The translations under genes and the position numbers were made by a program. From Oegoconia quadripuncta (Eukaryota; Arthropoda; Insecta; Lepidoptera; Autostichidae): a DNA stretch of 64,000 bases. The notes beneath the pieces are model-generated. The model made no database searches. It was not told the origin of the DNA and saw nothing but the letters and a program-made list of their open reading frames with translations. The stretch covers positions 43,455,440 through 43,519,439 of the forward strand of contig OX438743.1 of NCBI GenBank assembly GCA_949316235.1, in the 5' to 3' direction. Below are positions 23,700 through 35,100 of the stretch, piece by piece. Positions within the stretch are counted from its first letter, which is position 1. Each line of letters begins with the position of its first letter.

Positions 23700-23893
23700 A
23701 TTCCACGTGCGGGCGGGGCACATTGCTCGTAGAAACCCCCAAGCCGCCCCCGTGCCCCCCACGAGGTGGACCGACGATTTGGTAAAGATAGCGAGAAGCC
23801 GCTCGATGTGGGCAGCGCGGGATCGAGCCTTGAGGAGATCTTTGGGGGAGGCCTTTGTCCAGCAGTGGACGTCTATCGGCTGATGATGATGAG
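23700..23893 (+). mobile_element. RTE LINE C-terminal fragment
   Basis: Plus-strand reading RWTDDLVKIARSRSMWAARD then RSLGEAFVQQWTSIG and stop, the conserved C-terminus of RTE ORFs, with the TGATGATGATGA tail. Confidence 0.85.
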
Positions 23894-25374
23894 GATATTC
23901 CAAATGACCATCGCACTAGAAACACTATAGAGAAGGTGCAGACTTCAGCGGGGATAACAACGCGGGATTGGGAATAGTTATTCTGCGATATTAGTGTATA
24001 TTATTTGTTACAAATTCTCGAACCGAACATATCCAAATTTTTAAGAATGAACTAAGAAATTGTTGCATTTTATATTTTAAAGTTTAACAGTGCATAAAAG
24101 ACTTATCGTTAATAAATTACGTTATTGGGAGAGGTTTTTAAATGATTTATATTTTATATTGTTAGTCACTTGTTAGAATAATGGTTGTTTTTTACTATAG
24201 CGTGATCCTAGTACGTATAGAGTAGGTATGTAACACAGATAATCCGAAATGTAGGCAAATTACTTGTATGTGCCATTTATTTACAGAAGGTATATTCTTC
24301 TATATGAAATATTGGAGACCTGACCAACGTAAGATTTAATGTGAATTGTACACATGCTGGCCAAGTCGTATTGTGGCTGTAGCGACGATACTATTGTTAC
24401 CATTTTGACTAGTTTTGTTCTACAACTTTTTGAAATTGATTCAGCTAGTTCGCTAGGTCGCCGTGCCGTAATCTTGCCTTAGACGAAACTTCTTAAAAAG
24501 TTGTAAAACAAAACTTTTTGATGTTTATACCTATTGGATATTTTGATGTATATTTTAGAGCACTTTATTGAAAACTGTTAAATTTTATAAAAATATTCTT
24601 ATATATTACTGCTATCTACTGTTAGTGAGTTGATATTTATTTAAATAAAATGTGAGAGGAATGGAGTTAAAATAATAAGATTATTTGCCTCCCACCTTCA
24701 TATTTGTATATGTATACAAAGCTATGCCTAGCTTATAAATGTATAATACACCCGAAACTGCTGATATTACTCGAATTGGGAAACAACTGTCAGTGAGTAG
24801 GTAGTAGGTAGTAGGTACACCATGTTGCACTTCCTTCTTGCAACCCACCTGCCGTGTGAGGGAGAAAGTGATTTAACTGGGATTATAATTATAATAGAAT
24901 GAAAATGGATAAAACGCACACAATATTATTGCAAATAGTTGCGATTGAAAGACTATTACAATACAGGTACCTGACTACACATAGAATTGTATTATTTGAC
25001 GGAACTATGTGAAGAAAGTTGAGATAATCTCGCGCCTACTCACACCAATACCATAGTAATCGGTGTATGTTATGATATATCAAAATGTTATAATGTGGAA
25101 AGACGTGTTAATATTGTGCCAAATATTTTGTGTTGTGAATTTTTACCTGTTATGTATAGAATGTATTGCGCAGTGCCCGCGCGAATAGTATCGGGCTAAG
25201 TAAATATTTGGTAATTTTAAAATTAATCCATAGAGTTTATAATAATAAAAAATAAATAAAGTTAATGCCACCAAAAATTACCCAATTTTCTTAACCCTCT
25301 CGCGCGGCTACTGGAGACAGTTATTTTTGTTAATAAATATTATTAATTATTTTTAATATTTGTGTTATTTATTT
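23894..25374. other. SLC25A21 3' flank
   Basis: AT-rich sequence with AATAAA at 24111 and 24637 as candidate poly(A) signals for the carrier. No exon or recognised repeat. Confidence 0.6.
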
Positions 25375-25773
25375 TTACACACCTACATGGGTTAGGGTAC
25401 ATTTCGTTTCATACCTAGCTTTCAACTTTGGGAGTGTTGAAAGTATTATGAAAAGGCAAGTGTGTGTCGTACCGTCGGCAAAAATACAAACATATGGGAA
25501 ATCTTTAGGTGCAACGTAACCTGCCGTAGGGTCAACGTAAAGACATTCAATTACTGGGTCAGCGCATATTGCCGGAGTGATAACGAAGCGACGACGTCCA
25601 ACACAATGGAAGCGACCTTTTTGATAACATTCGAAGAACAGAGATTTTATTTGGGCATCGTGCAGTTCATTCACAGACAGTGGACTATATTGTATATACG
25701 GTTTCCTTTTCCGTAGTGTGACCAACTGTACAATTACATTATAATACGACACTAACTCGTGACGCAGTCGCAT
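25375..25773 (-). CDS. Uncharacterised single-exon ORF, 132 aa
   Basis: I do not recognise a family. From a genuine ATG (25773) to TAA the frame reads as a plausible globular protein without low complexity: an N-terminal basic stretch (LRKRKPYIQYSPLSVNELHD), a Cys/His-containing middle (FFECYQKGRFHCVGRRRFVI) and CADPVIECLYVDPTAGYVAP. Six to eight Cys are spread along it. A poly(A) signal (AATAAA) overlaps the stop region within a few bases, which would give an extremely short 3' UTR. No signal peptide or membrane helix is evident. It lies between the SLC25A21 3' end and the next gene. It may be a real small gene, a terminal exon, or a relic of a mobile or viral sequence. Confidence 0.4.
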   Translation of the reverse strand: MRLRHELVSYYNVIVQLVTLRKRKPYIQYSPLSVNELHDAQIKSLFFECYQKGRFHCVGRRRFVITPAICADPVIECLYVDPTAGYVAPKDFPYVCIFADGTTHTCLFIILSTLPKLKARYETKCTLTHVGV

Positions 25774-26034
25774 ACCCTATTCGTTTTTTATAGCGAAGTT
25801 AAGCAAAGTTAAATGTATTTTGTTCTATTCTATTCAATAAATGGTGCGGTCAGTCCTAGTGACATTTTAATTCGAGTGTTGTAAGGATATACTGAAGGTT
25901 TCGCTGTCAAAATCTTTCGTAAAGCATTCTGCCCCTTTACTGAAGAATGACTTGACCGTAACTCTAGATATACGACTAATGATTTTTTTTCATTTGTCAG
26001 AGGCTGAGACTGACTTCACTAAACTGTAGAAATA

Positions 26035-26095
26035 AGACGTGGCTGTATAGGCTTAGATCCCTTTGCCTTCTCCGCGAGGAGTGAATTACACCAAA
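26035..26095 (-). repeat. Single arm-end copy of the 12057-12632 element
   Basis: ggctgtataggcttagatcc and tttgccttctccgcgagg match the right outer end of that foldback. Confidence 0.6.
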
Positions 26096-26313
26096 AAAAA
26101 TACAAATTAAATGAAAACTTGTTGGAACTATGGCGAAATAAATATTTAGGTATATTTTATTACTGTTGGTTTGGTTACGGTAAAATAGTTTCCAAGTGAA
26201 TAAAAGTAAACATAAAATTACCTACCCAGGTCACCTACCCTGTCATGTGCATTGTATTGTAATTGGGTCACACAACTTATGTATCAAAATATCTTTTTAG
26301 TTTGAAGGAAACA

Positions 26314-26783
26314 ATGGATCAAATTCAAGCATCACCGAGCGTCCCACATATCGTCCAAGTGTACCAGCCGTCCGTCTCCACTTCCAAAATCCAGAGCCCT
26401 CAAATTATTCACATAACCCATCCCACACTGCAAACTTCCCAAGGCAAAGTGACATATGAACAGACAATCACATCGGAGTCGCTCCACATACCTTCAGAAG
26501 TTCGTACTCAACAGATCCAGAGTCAAATAGTGATGCCATGCCAGCAGCAGCTGCAAAGCTTGCCGGTGACGATGCAGTCACAGGTTCTGGGCTCGGAGAT
26601 GAGCCAGCCACTGCAGTTCACCTCCCATGTGATCCTGCCATCAGTGTTCAAACAGCACATGCTGGTGGACAGCTCTCAACAGCATTACTATGGGCAGTAT
26701 GAGACCTACGTCAAAGAGCAGTGCATTCTCACTAAGGTGGAACCCAGTGGGCACCTGATTAACAATAGCAGTAGACAAATACA
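26314..26783 (+). CDS. Uncharacterised protein, coding exon 1
   Basis: 156 codons plus two bases. The start is the first in-frame ATG, in context acaATGG. The low-complexity Gln-rich half. Without splicing a stop follows immediately at 26784. Confidence 0.78.
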
Positions 26784-27741
26784 GTAAGTAAAATTAATTT
26801 TTATAAAAGCACATTCTGGTATAGCCCTAAATTTAAAACCTCTCTTTTTCATATTAACATATCTCTGCACTATGTTAAAGTTTATTATAGTATATTCTTA
26901 AATTTTCAGAGTCAAACCTGAGAATCCAATACAAATTGCAACTGAAGTCTCTACAAAGAAGAGATCCAGGAGCCTTGTTCCCAACCCCAACTCCTGGGCG
27001 TGCAACGTGCGGAAACAGAAGCACCAGCGTGGGGAAGCCTATGTTAGTCGACGTGGCAAGTATGTGCCTGAGAGACGTGTTCGGAATATCAAAAATTGTC
27101 TCACATCATGCAAATACAAATGCAATGAAAGAATCAGTGATACTGACCGTGAGCATATATTTAAAGCCTTCTACTCACTAAATGCTAATGAAAAGAAACA
27201 TTTCTTACTCAACACAACAGAAAGAAATTATGTCAAACAAAGTAAATTAATGTCAGACATGAATATCAAACGGAAGTATTCCTTCAAATATTTCTTCCTA
27301 GTGAGAGCTGTTCGGCACACCGTTTGTAAAAACTTTTATTTAGGCACATTATCTATCTCTCAAAAGCCTGTGTATAATGTGCATTTAGGAAAGTCTGAGA
27401 TGAATATTCCGAAGCCCGATGGGAGAGGACTCTCGGAAGCCAGTGCACACTCCTTACCCCCAGAAGCCAAAGACAGAGTTAGGAACCACATTATGTCATT
27501 CAAAACTGTTGACTCGAAGCCTATTAAACAATATTCACGGAAAAAGCAGCATTTGGAATCTAATTTAAGTATAAAACAAATGTACACAATGTATTATAGT
27601 GAGTGCAGTAACGACGGTGTAGTGCCAGTGAAGGAGTCTATGTATAGGAAGATTTTTAAACAGGAATTTAACTTGCATTTCAAAAGAATCAAGACTGAGC
27701 AGCAGCTGTGTTGTAAGTGCAAGGGACCTGTTAAGAAGTAA
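26314..27741 (+). CDS. Uncharacterised nuclear-type protein with transposon-derived Cys/basic domain
   Basis: Two exons, 26314-26783 and 26910-27741, join in phase (CA|GTAAGT to ttttcag|A) to 433 codons. Residues 1-157 are Gln/Ser/Pro/Thr-rich and probably disordered (MDQIQASPSVPHIVQVYQPS). The second exon has a basic cluster (KKRSRS, about 173-178), then a conserved-looking block: SWACNVRKQKHQRGEAYVSR, three Cys in CLTSCKYKC (220, 224, 228), SDTDREHIFKAFYSLNANEK, RAVRHTVCKNFYLGTLSIS, and SIKQMYTMYYSEC. This architecture matches, from memory, the N-terminal half of long uncharacterised insect proteins that I believe are transposon-derived. Here the protein stops right after a CCKC (424-427), where those proteins continue. 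DNA binding is inference. A poly(A) signal lies at 28702. The 5' exon may be preceded by a non-coding exon (acceptor-like ttttag at 26295-26300). Confidence 0.8.
26910..27741 (+). CDS. Uncharacterised protein, coding exon 2
   Basis: 277 codons including TAA after one completing base. It carries the whole Cys/basic domain. The strong acceptor ttttcag and phase agreement support the join. Confidence 0.82.
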
Positions 27742-28840
27742 TCTTTAACAATATTATTAAGAATTACTGTTACAAACAATCTCACTAGCTTTATTCTATG
27801 TTACTTCTAATTTACATTAATAATTTAGTCATTCTGTATTTCTAACCAAAACTAACTTTAACGGAAAGGTCAGAAAAGAGGTAGTAGTAGGAGTAAAATA
27901 CAAGAAGAGAGATGTATTTGTTAGCAGTTTATATCATCTTCACCTCTCGTGAGTAGTAAAGATGTTTTTCAGAGAAAAACTGTGGTAATGTTCAGGTAAT
28001 AACTTGTTGCATGAGCCACTTTTAGGTAAATGTAAAAAACAATATATTGTACAACAGTCTGAGTTTTAAAAGGAATACTCTTATATTATTAGTGGTTTTG
28101 CAGATATTCAATATACCACACACATTCAAAACATTTTTCTTATAACAATCAGACTAATTGCTGCACTCTGAGACATTTAACTTTTACATAGTATAAAAAC
28201 TTCTCCAAGTGTGGCAGTACGTATCACTTATTTGATTTCTTATTCTCATTGAAATATGTAATGGGTGAACTTTTAATGAAATGCACCTATCTTATTGTGA
28301 TTCGACCTTCATAATGCAACCCTGACCCTCAAAACAAATAATCATATATTTTTATATTACTGATAATGATGAGCGTGATGCTAGAATTCAAACAGTGGAA
28401 TAAAGTTATAGCATAGGTAATGCAGTCTGCATATAGACATTTATTCACCACACTAATGAGGATTCCAGCTACACGTGACGTCAGAATGCTCACTTAAAAT
28501 ATTGAACTTTTAAACTACAATGGCATTAATTTTCTCCTTGGGGCACTATTTCAGCACAGTTTTTTGACATTGTCAAAATAACTGAATTCCACTGTGTGTA
28601 TTGTAGCATCACGTAGGTCTGATAATGTGATATTGATAGTTAACTATGAGGACAAAGTGTAATAATTAATGTGTATTGTATACATAATAATATTTAAACA
28701 AAATAAAATAAACTTTTTAAATTTCCATTATTTGAAACATAAATAAACCTGCTCACCCATCTATCACCTTAGTCTATCACACATGTTAGTACAATATTAA
28801 AAAGTACATTGGCTGATCTCTATAAATTTTAATCGAAAGA
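27742..28840 (+). other. 3' UTR and downstream flank of the 26314-27741 gene
   Basis: Long AT-rich stretch without ORFs. AATAAA at 28702 is the best candidate poly(A) signal, implying a 3' UTR of about 0.95 kb if used. Confidence 0.5.
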
Positions 28841-28844
28841 CAGA

Positions 28845-28995
28845 TCAAGGTCAGGGGGCGGTCAACCACCTACCGACGAGCATGTATGAAGCATTTGATG
28901 AGAGTGGAAGAAGCATCTATGTCTGAATCGTTGCAGTGGAAGTCAATAGTCTCTGCCTACCGCAACGGGAAACAGGTGTGAGCATGTCTGTATTG
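28845..28995 (+). mobile_element. Probable retroelement fragment
   Basis: A more GC-rich island reading ESLQWKSIVSAYRNGKQV and stop on the plus strand. This resembles C-terminal ends of lepidopteran retroelement ORFs from memory. Weakly supported. Confidence 0.35.
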
Positions 28996-29789
28996 ATCAA
29001 AGAAAGAAAACAAGTTTCAAATGTTTTTACATAATTCTTTAATACCTTTAACACCATACATTGTACAAAACGTCAACATAATACTAACTTTGGTGAAATT
29101 ACAAAAATTATACAAAATATTATAATAGGATAGGTACGACTGTTTAGATGTGTCTACAAATAATTTATAAAAGATATAGGTACATAAAGGTAACAAACAC
29201 GGCAAGATTTACACAAACTAATGTACCTAACGTGAACAATAAGGTTTCTATACTATTCGGTACGCCTTCTCAAGGCGACTTTGGTTTTTGTGCGACTTTT
29301 CTTTATATATGAACTTGTACCAACATAAATAAAGAAATAAACATAAACCTATGCGAGCACAGCGAGTAAAGCAGGTTATTCTTTGGTATTGCATTGCTGA
29401 GCATGAACAGTCGCGTTCAAAAGTATAGTCACAGTCCCAGCTCAAACGATTTAGATTTTTCGAACATTTGAATTTCTAAACAGTATGTAACTAATCGTTT
29501 TGTAGTATAACGTAATACTACATAAGCATAGTACTCGGCTAGTAGTATAATAGTAGGTCCTACTGTGTCTAAATCAGTATGTATAGCTGATACTGATATA
29601 ATAAGGCACGCGTATATGGTGCTCTCTGTAATAGTAATAAAGGAATAATTTGTAGATTTACGCATTGTACGTAACAGAAAACCTGAATGTTCAACTGTAG
29701 GAGTGTACGCTATCAACTGTAACGACTTGCTTAAGTAAATAAAATGTGAAAATCCTTATATGTAATGTAAAGTAAATGTGCTTTCAAAA

Positions 29790-29905
29790 AATCAAATCGT
29801 GCGGGGATACGAACTCGAGTTTGAGGCATATCATTACACGACTGCCCCAGGAAGGAGGGTAATGTTTTTCGAGTGTATGTATGTAGATTTTTATGTTACC
29901 TCTTG
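29790..29905 (+). repeat. Interspersed repeat fragment
   Basis: ggtaatgtttttcgagtgta followed by tgtatg repeats is shared with 61010-61048. The preceding block gatacgaactcgagtttgag resembles a degenerate tRNA-like B box. Confidence 0.45.
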
Positions 29906-30132
29906 TAGCCTAAACATCGTGATCGACGTTCAACTCTTCGGTCATAGGATACATTTTATGTTAAAAATCCGCAAATTACAAAATATGCTGTCGGAGTTTT
30001 TGGTTTTTAAACAGTTATTATAAAAACACTGTATCTTGTGTTATAAAGTCTTAAGTTTTGTCAGTGTGCATACATTATAGTAAAGGCTTAACTCTGATTG
30101 ATGGTGTAGGTAGTACCCGATAAGTAGATTAC

Positions 30133-30374
30133 ATGTCTGATGAAGATTCTCTTAAGAATTTGGCTCTGCTGAACCTGAATGCGAGGATCGGAAGCGAATC
30201 GGAACACAAAAAAAAAAAAACGAAAATTGTCCTGCAAGAATAAAAAGCGGTGAGAAAGGTAAAAGAAAACTTGAATGTGGACAAAAGGTTTGAAAAGAAG
30301 GACGAAGCAGCACACGAGAAGGGAAAGATCGATATAAGTATGTACACAATGTTCAATGGAAAGCATCGACATTA
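30133..30374 (+). pseudogene. Broken Lys/Glu-rich reading frame
   Basis: An ATG frame reads MSDEDSLKNLALLNLNARIG, then a Lys-run, is stopped by TAA near 30240, and continues in the same frame as KAVRKVKENLNVDKRFEKKD to a stop near 30374. One stop in about 80 otherwise open polar codons suggests a decayed coding segment. I recognise no family. It could be chance in purine-rich DNA. Confidence 0.25.
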
Positions 30375-30804
30375 GTACAAAGTCTCGTTTGTCCGCAGTA
30401 AGTATCGGTGCTATTGATTAAAAATAAGTATAGATAGATACTTAACGGTATTTGTACCTCAAAGTTGATTTATTTTGAATTATATTTATTAAGAAGTGCT
30501 TAAGGATTACTTTTACAACTGGTTTTGATTTACCAACAAAACCCAAGAAATGTTCCGAGTAAATAAAGCTCATTACTGTTTATAACTACATCTTTCTTTA
30601 TATTTCTGTGAACAATTAATGATCTTAATTTCGGTGACTAGTGTTACTAAGTTAAATATGCTGAGAAACAACATTAGTTAAAAAACGTTTAAACAATTTT
30701 GCCTCCATTTTGCAACACTTGTGGTTAGGTAATTTTTGCTCTGATATCATTGGTTACAATTCCTCTGTATTACGTTTTTGCTTTACCTTCTTAGATTAAA
30801 ACTT

Positions 30805-30858
30805 GTCGCTTAGTAAATTCTTCCCGTCTCTAATTTTTGGTAAAATTTACTAAGCGAC
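30805..30858. repeat. 54-bp hairpin with perfect 15-bp arms
   Basis: gtcgcttagtaaatt at 30805-30819 and its reverse complement at 30844-30858. Confidence 0.7.
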
Positions 30859-31059
30859 ACTTAACTTTTGAACCAATAACGTTCTTGAATAGTTGTTTAA
30901 GCTACCATGTACCTAGACCATAAAATAAACTAACAGAAAGAATTGCGCCTGTAGGATGATTACAAGAAGTTATACGATTTTTTTTTCTAAAAATCCAAAC
31001 TTTAAACTGCTCTCTAGTAAAGTTAGCTCAATGTCGGTTAGGCAATATTTCCTTTCAAG

Positions 31060-31155
31060 CGTCGATTTATTCCCGAGTCATGGATGTTTATATAAATATT
31101 TATCCGTTATCTAGTATCTATAGTACAAGCTTTGTCTAGTTTGAGACTAAATAAT
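31060..31155 (+). repeat. SINE S2 body fragment
   Basis: gagtcatggatgtttatata, then ccgttatctagtatctatag; headless copy. Confidence 0.6.
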
Positions 31156-31990
31156 CATTATTTTCCTAAAGGTCTCAAAAATTTTATGAGTGTTGAACCT
31201 TCTGAAATGTTACGCACTGTTAAGAGGGGAGGCGGCACAATGCTTTGCTTCAGTACGCTTCTTCGCTCAGGTTACGTAGTAACTTAGGTAATCTGTGGTT
31301 CATCTATACTCTACAGCTATTCCTATGCATATCTAGAGCATGAGTCGCCGGATACAAGTCATGGTAATATTATGCATCGAATCAACAGTAGCTCTGAGAA
31401 AATAAGCGCATGCGGCGCTCGAATTTTAACATTTTAGACCAAAAAATTGAAAATATAGAAAACCCTCGAAACCGTGTCAAATCGGCTAAACCACTCATGA
31501 ACAAACCGCTGAGTGCATCGTTTGCCGAATCTTGTTTATTAGTACATTTTATTTGGTTGTCCAAAATTCAGAGCGAAATACCGATGGCGACAGTGTTGAA
31601 TATTTATAAAACCACAAGCAAAACAGATCCTTATTTATATCGAGCTTAGGGACTACTTTGATGGTGACACTTGACATAAATATGGAACACTACCTATGCG
31701 AGAGTAGCGCCGCGCCGCCAGGAAATATTTTTTAAAAGGGCAGTTTTTAACAGTCTTCTTACATTAGAAAGTTGAAAATGGGGTATACAACTAAATACGC
31801 GTTTTATTGTAGGTGGACACCATTTACCTAAATATTTTTTATGTAGGTAGCATAATGCCCTCTTGTTAATATAATGTGAAGTGATTGATGAAGATGATGC
31901 ATATAACGGCATAGTAATTCGGAACAGCGTATCTCCGGCGCGGTTTGACTGCAGGATAAGCACATCGTCAGTGCGCGCGCACTCGCCGCG

Positions 31991-32128
31991 TTAGTTGATC
32001 TTCGCGGGGATGATGACGCACACCAGGGTCCCGCTGTCGCTCTTCAGCTCCCACTTCACATCCACCTTCACTTTCGGGTAAGACTTGAGGACGGGCAGAG
32101 TCGCCCTGTAGCTCGCCTTATCACCGGA
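31991..32128 (-). CDS. NPC2-like exon 4 (terminal)
   Basis: 46 codons including TAA: SGDKASYRATLPVLKSYPKV to VIIPAKIN. Acceptor tttgcag|TCC, phase 0. Confidence 0.93.
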   Translation of the reverse strand, partial: SGDKASYRATLPVLKSYPKVKVDVKWELKSDSGTLVCVIIPAKIN

Positions 32129-35100
32129 CTGCAAATATTATAATTTATGTTAATGCTACGCAGTCACCTGGAGTTATTTTGGCGGGGAATTCTGGCATGC
32201 GAGCATTTTCGCGCATCGTGCCGGATTGTACCTATACAGGTAGGTGGTCAATAAAATACTCAACATCACATTAGCCTAAATACGCCCACTGCTGGACAAA
32301 GGCCTCCCCCAAAGATCTCTATAAAATACTCATTGCAAAATAATTGTGAGTCAGTTGGTCACTAGTACTATGGGTAGTACCTACACCGCATGCCAGTGGG
32401 TCCGCATGGTTGATTATCGTCATACCACAGACTGTGTGGTGTGTCATATATTGTCATCTCGAACTCAGAAAACTAAAGCTTCATACCTCCGTTTATGGCT
32501 CTTATATTTCATACCGAAATAACATCTAATGCTAGCTTTGTAATATAGTACTGTAACAGTATGTATGGGATGGAACTGGAACCCACTTATTATAGTTCTT
32601 CTTCTAGATTCAGTCTGGCTTTAACGCCGGAATCGATTTGGATGTTTGATACAGAGAGACTATAAACATCTTTTTATAGTCTCTCTGTACATTTTATATT
32701 CAGTTTCAAACGATTCCCACGGACGATATTCTAATTTCACGCTTACTGAACTTAGTACAAAAGTAAGACCTTGAGGGGGCAGGCGAGGCCGCTGTCTTTG
32801 CAGGCGTCGGGCTGCGGCAGCGGGAAGGGCACCGGCAGGTTCATGATGATCCCGTGCACTTCGGCTTCCAGCTCGCTCACGGCGGTCGCTGTAACACAAA
32901 CACTATACACATGAACATTGCGAGAAGGCACGAAATTCTAAACTATGAACTACCCTCTCCTTCCGCAGTTTTTTCCAATGTTATGACATGGGATCCTACT
33001 TATGATAAGGAAAGGAACATAAAGGGCTCCAATACGCCATTATAAATCCCAGGTTCAGCTATATTGACGTGCGTAGTATTGCCATAAATATTTGCATCAA
33101 GAGGAAGATGCAGCCCTTAAATTCTCTGTAGTTAATGCGTAAAGCATTAAAGGGCATAATAACTGTCCTATATAGATAGCTATGTCATGCTATTACCACA
33201 TCTATACAAGGTGAAAATACTGATGACTCCACTCCTGATTATAAACAACCTTCCACTAGGAACCATAGCCGTATTCAGCCGAAAATTGTTGAACTTCCAT
33301 ACTGAAGGTCCGATTTCATTCAGAATGGTTTACTTTGTATTTTTTTTATGCGCAACGGGTACTTGACCTCAATCACACCTGATGTTAAGTGAAGATGAGG
33401 TCGAAGGTGGAAGCGCACTGACCCGGAAACCCCAACACTTGGAGGACTGGCTATCTTATCTCTGACAACCTGAACACAACAATGCTATTAATATTGCTGC
33501 TTGGCGGCAGATTTAGATAAGATGGTGGTAGCTAGCCAGGCGGACTTTTAAAATGGCCTACCCCAACCAAACCGAGTACCTACTTAAACATGTACCCCGC
33601 TGGGGAGCGCACCCGTGACCTCCGAATCGTAAACCACGTTGTTTACATTGAGCCACGGAGGCTGTTATTTTGTATGGGTAATCGAATATTATTTTGATCG
33701 AATTTGGCTCTGGTTCTTTGCGGTAAGTTGATCTTACTCACGAGTGGCGTCACCAGTTAATAAGATTACATGAATTCAAGTTCACCCTGTAGGTATAGTG
33801 AGTAAATCATTCCTTATTTCATTTAAAGTTCAGTTCAAAGTCCTCTCGGTGAGCCGTTAAAAAATAAGAGAGACTTGATGCACCAACCTAGACTAAACAG
33901 TGGTTTCGGGTGAGCTAATAGAAGGATCGTGGGTACAACAACATAGACCAGTGATGGGCAGCAGCGTCAGCCATTGACTTCCAAAATCTACGATTATCTC
34001 CTGTCGACGGACGTCGTGGTGGCAAACCCTACCATGAAAAGCGATGCAAATCGCTACGTACAAGAGATTATACTAACAGGGTGTGAAGTCTATGCTGATG
34101 GTGGCATTGGTGTTCTTCTTCAGCACACATTCCTTGGCGTCGTCGGGGCAGCCGCTCACCCCCACCAGCTGCACCGTGGCCAGCGCAGAGCCTGCGACAT
34201 TACGTAATAATATTTATTAAATGAAATCAACAAGCTATTTCCGATGTAGTGTAAACCCCACAAAATACAGAGCTTATTATTTTTTATTATACAATAAACA
34301 ACGGTTATCCAAATTCTGGGTAAAGATTTTACCATTGCGCCTATCGGAAGTTCATAGTAACATGGACCAATTGTTTAATTGGCTCGTTCGGTAACAGTTA
34401 GTATTTCCCTGTCATAACAGTTATTAAATCTATCGCACCGCGCGCTGTTATAGGTAGATACCCCACTTTGTTCAAGGTAGGTACCAGCATTCGCAGTTGC
34501 CTAAATTAACCATCTTGTTTGGAAACTACAGGTAGTATAACATGAGAATAGATATTAGTACCTGTTCATCCACAGTAGAAAGAATTTGAAGTCGCAATGG
34601 CATTTTTGAGAGTTTTTAGTTCCTCATGATAATACGATTCCTTGTATAACTCACCTGTGCTGTGTGCTTTCAGTTTCAGCATGTAAAAAGAATAGGACCA
34701 ACCTACGCTCACGTGAGCATTTCGTAAAGTGAACCGTGGATGTTGTTCCAAGCATTAAGTCATTCATAAAAATTTACAAACGCTTTATAAGCCTGTTTTA
34801 GTTAAAGTTTGTTTTGTCTCTGTCGTTCATAAGGAAATGTTGTAATGAAGGTTTGTTTGTAAGTTTATAAGCCTGTTTTAGTTAAAGTTTGTTTTGTCTC
34901 TGTCGTTCATAAGGAAATGTTGTAATGAAGGTTTGTTTGTAAGTTTATAAGCCTGTTTTAGTTAAAGTTTGTTTTGTCTCTGTCGTTCATAAGGAAATGT
35001 TGTAATGAAGGTTTGTTTGTAAGTTTATAAGCCTGTTTTAGTTAAAGTTTGTTTTGTCTCTGTCGTTCATAAGGAAATGTTGTAATGAAGGTTTGTTTGT

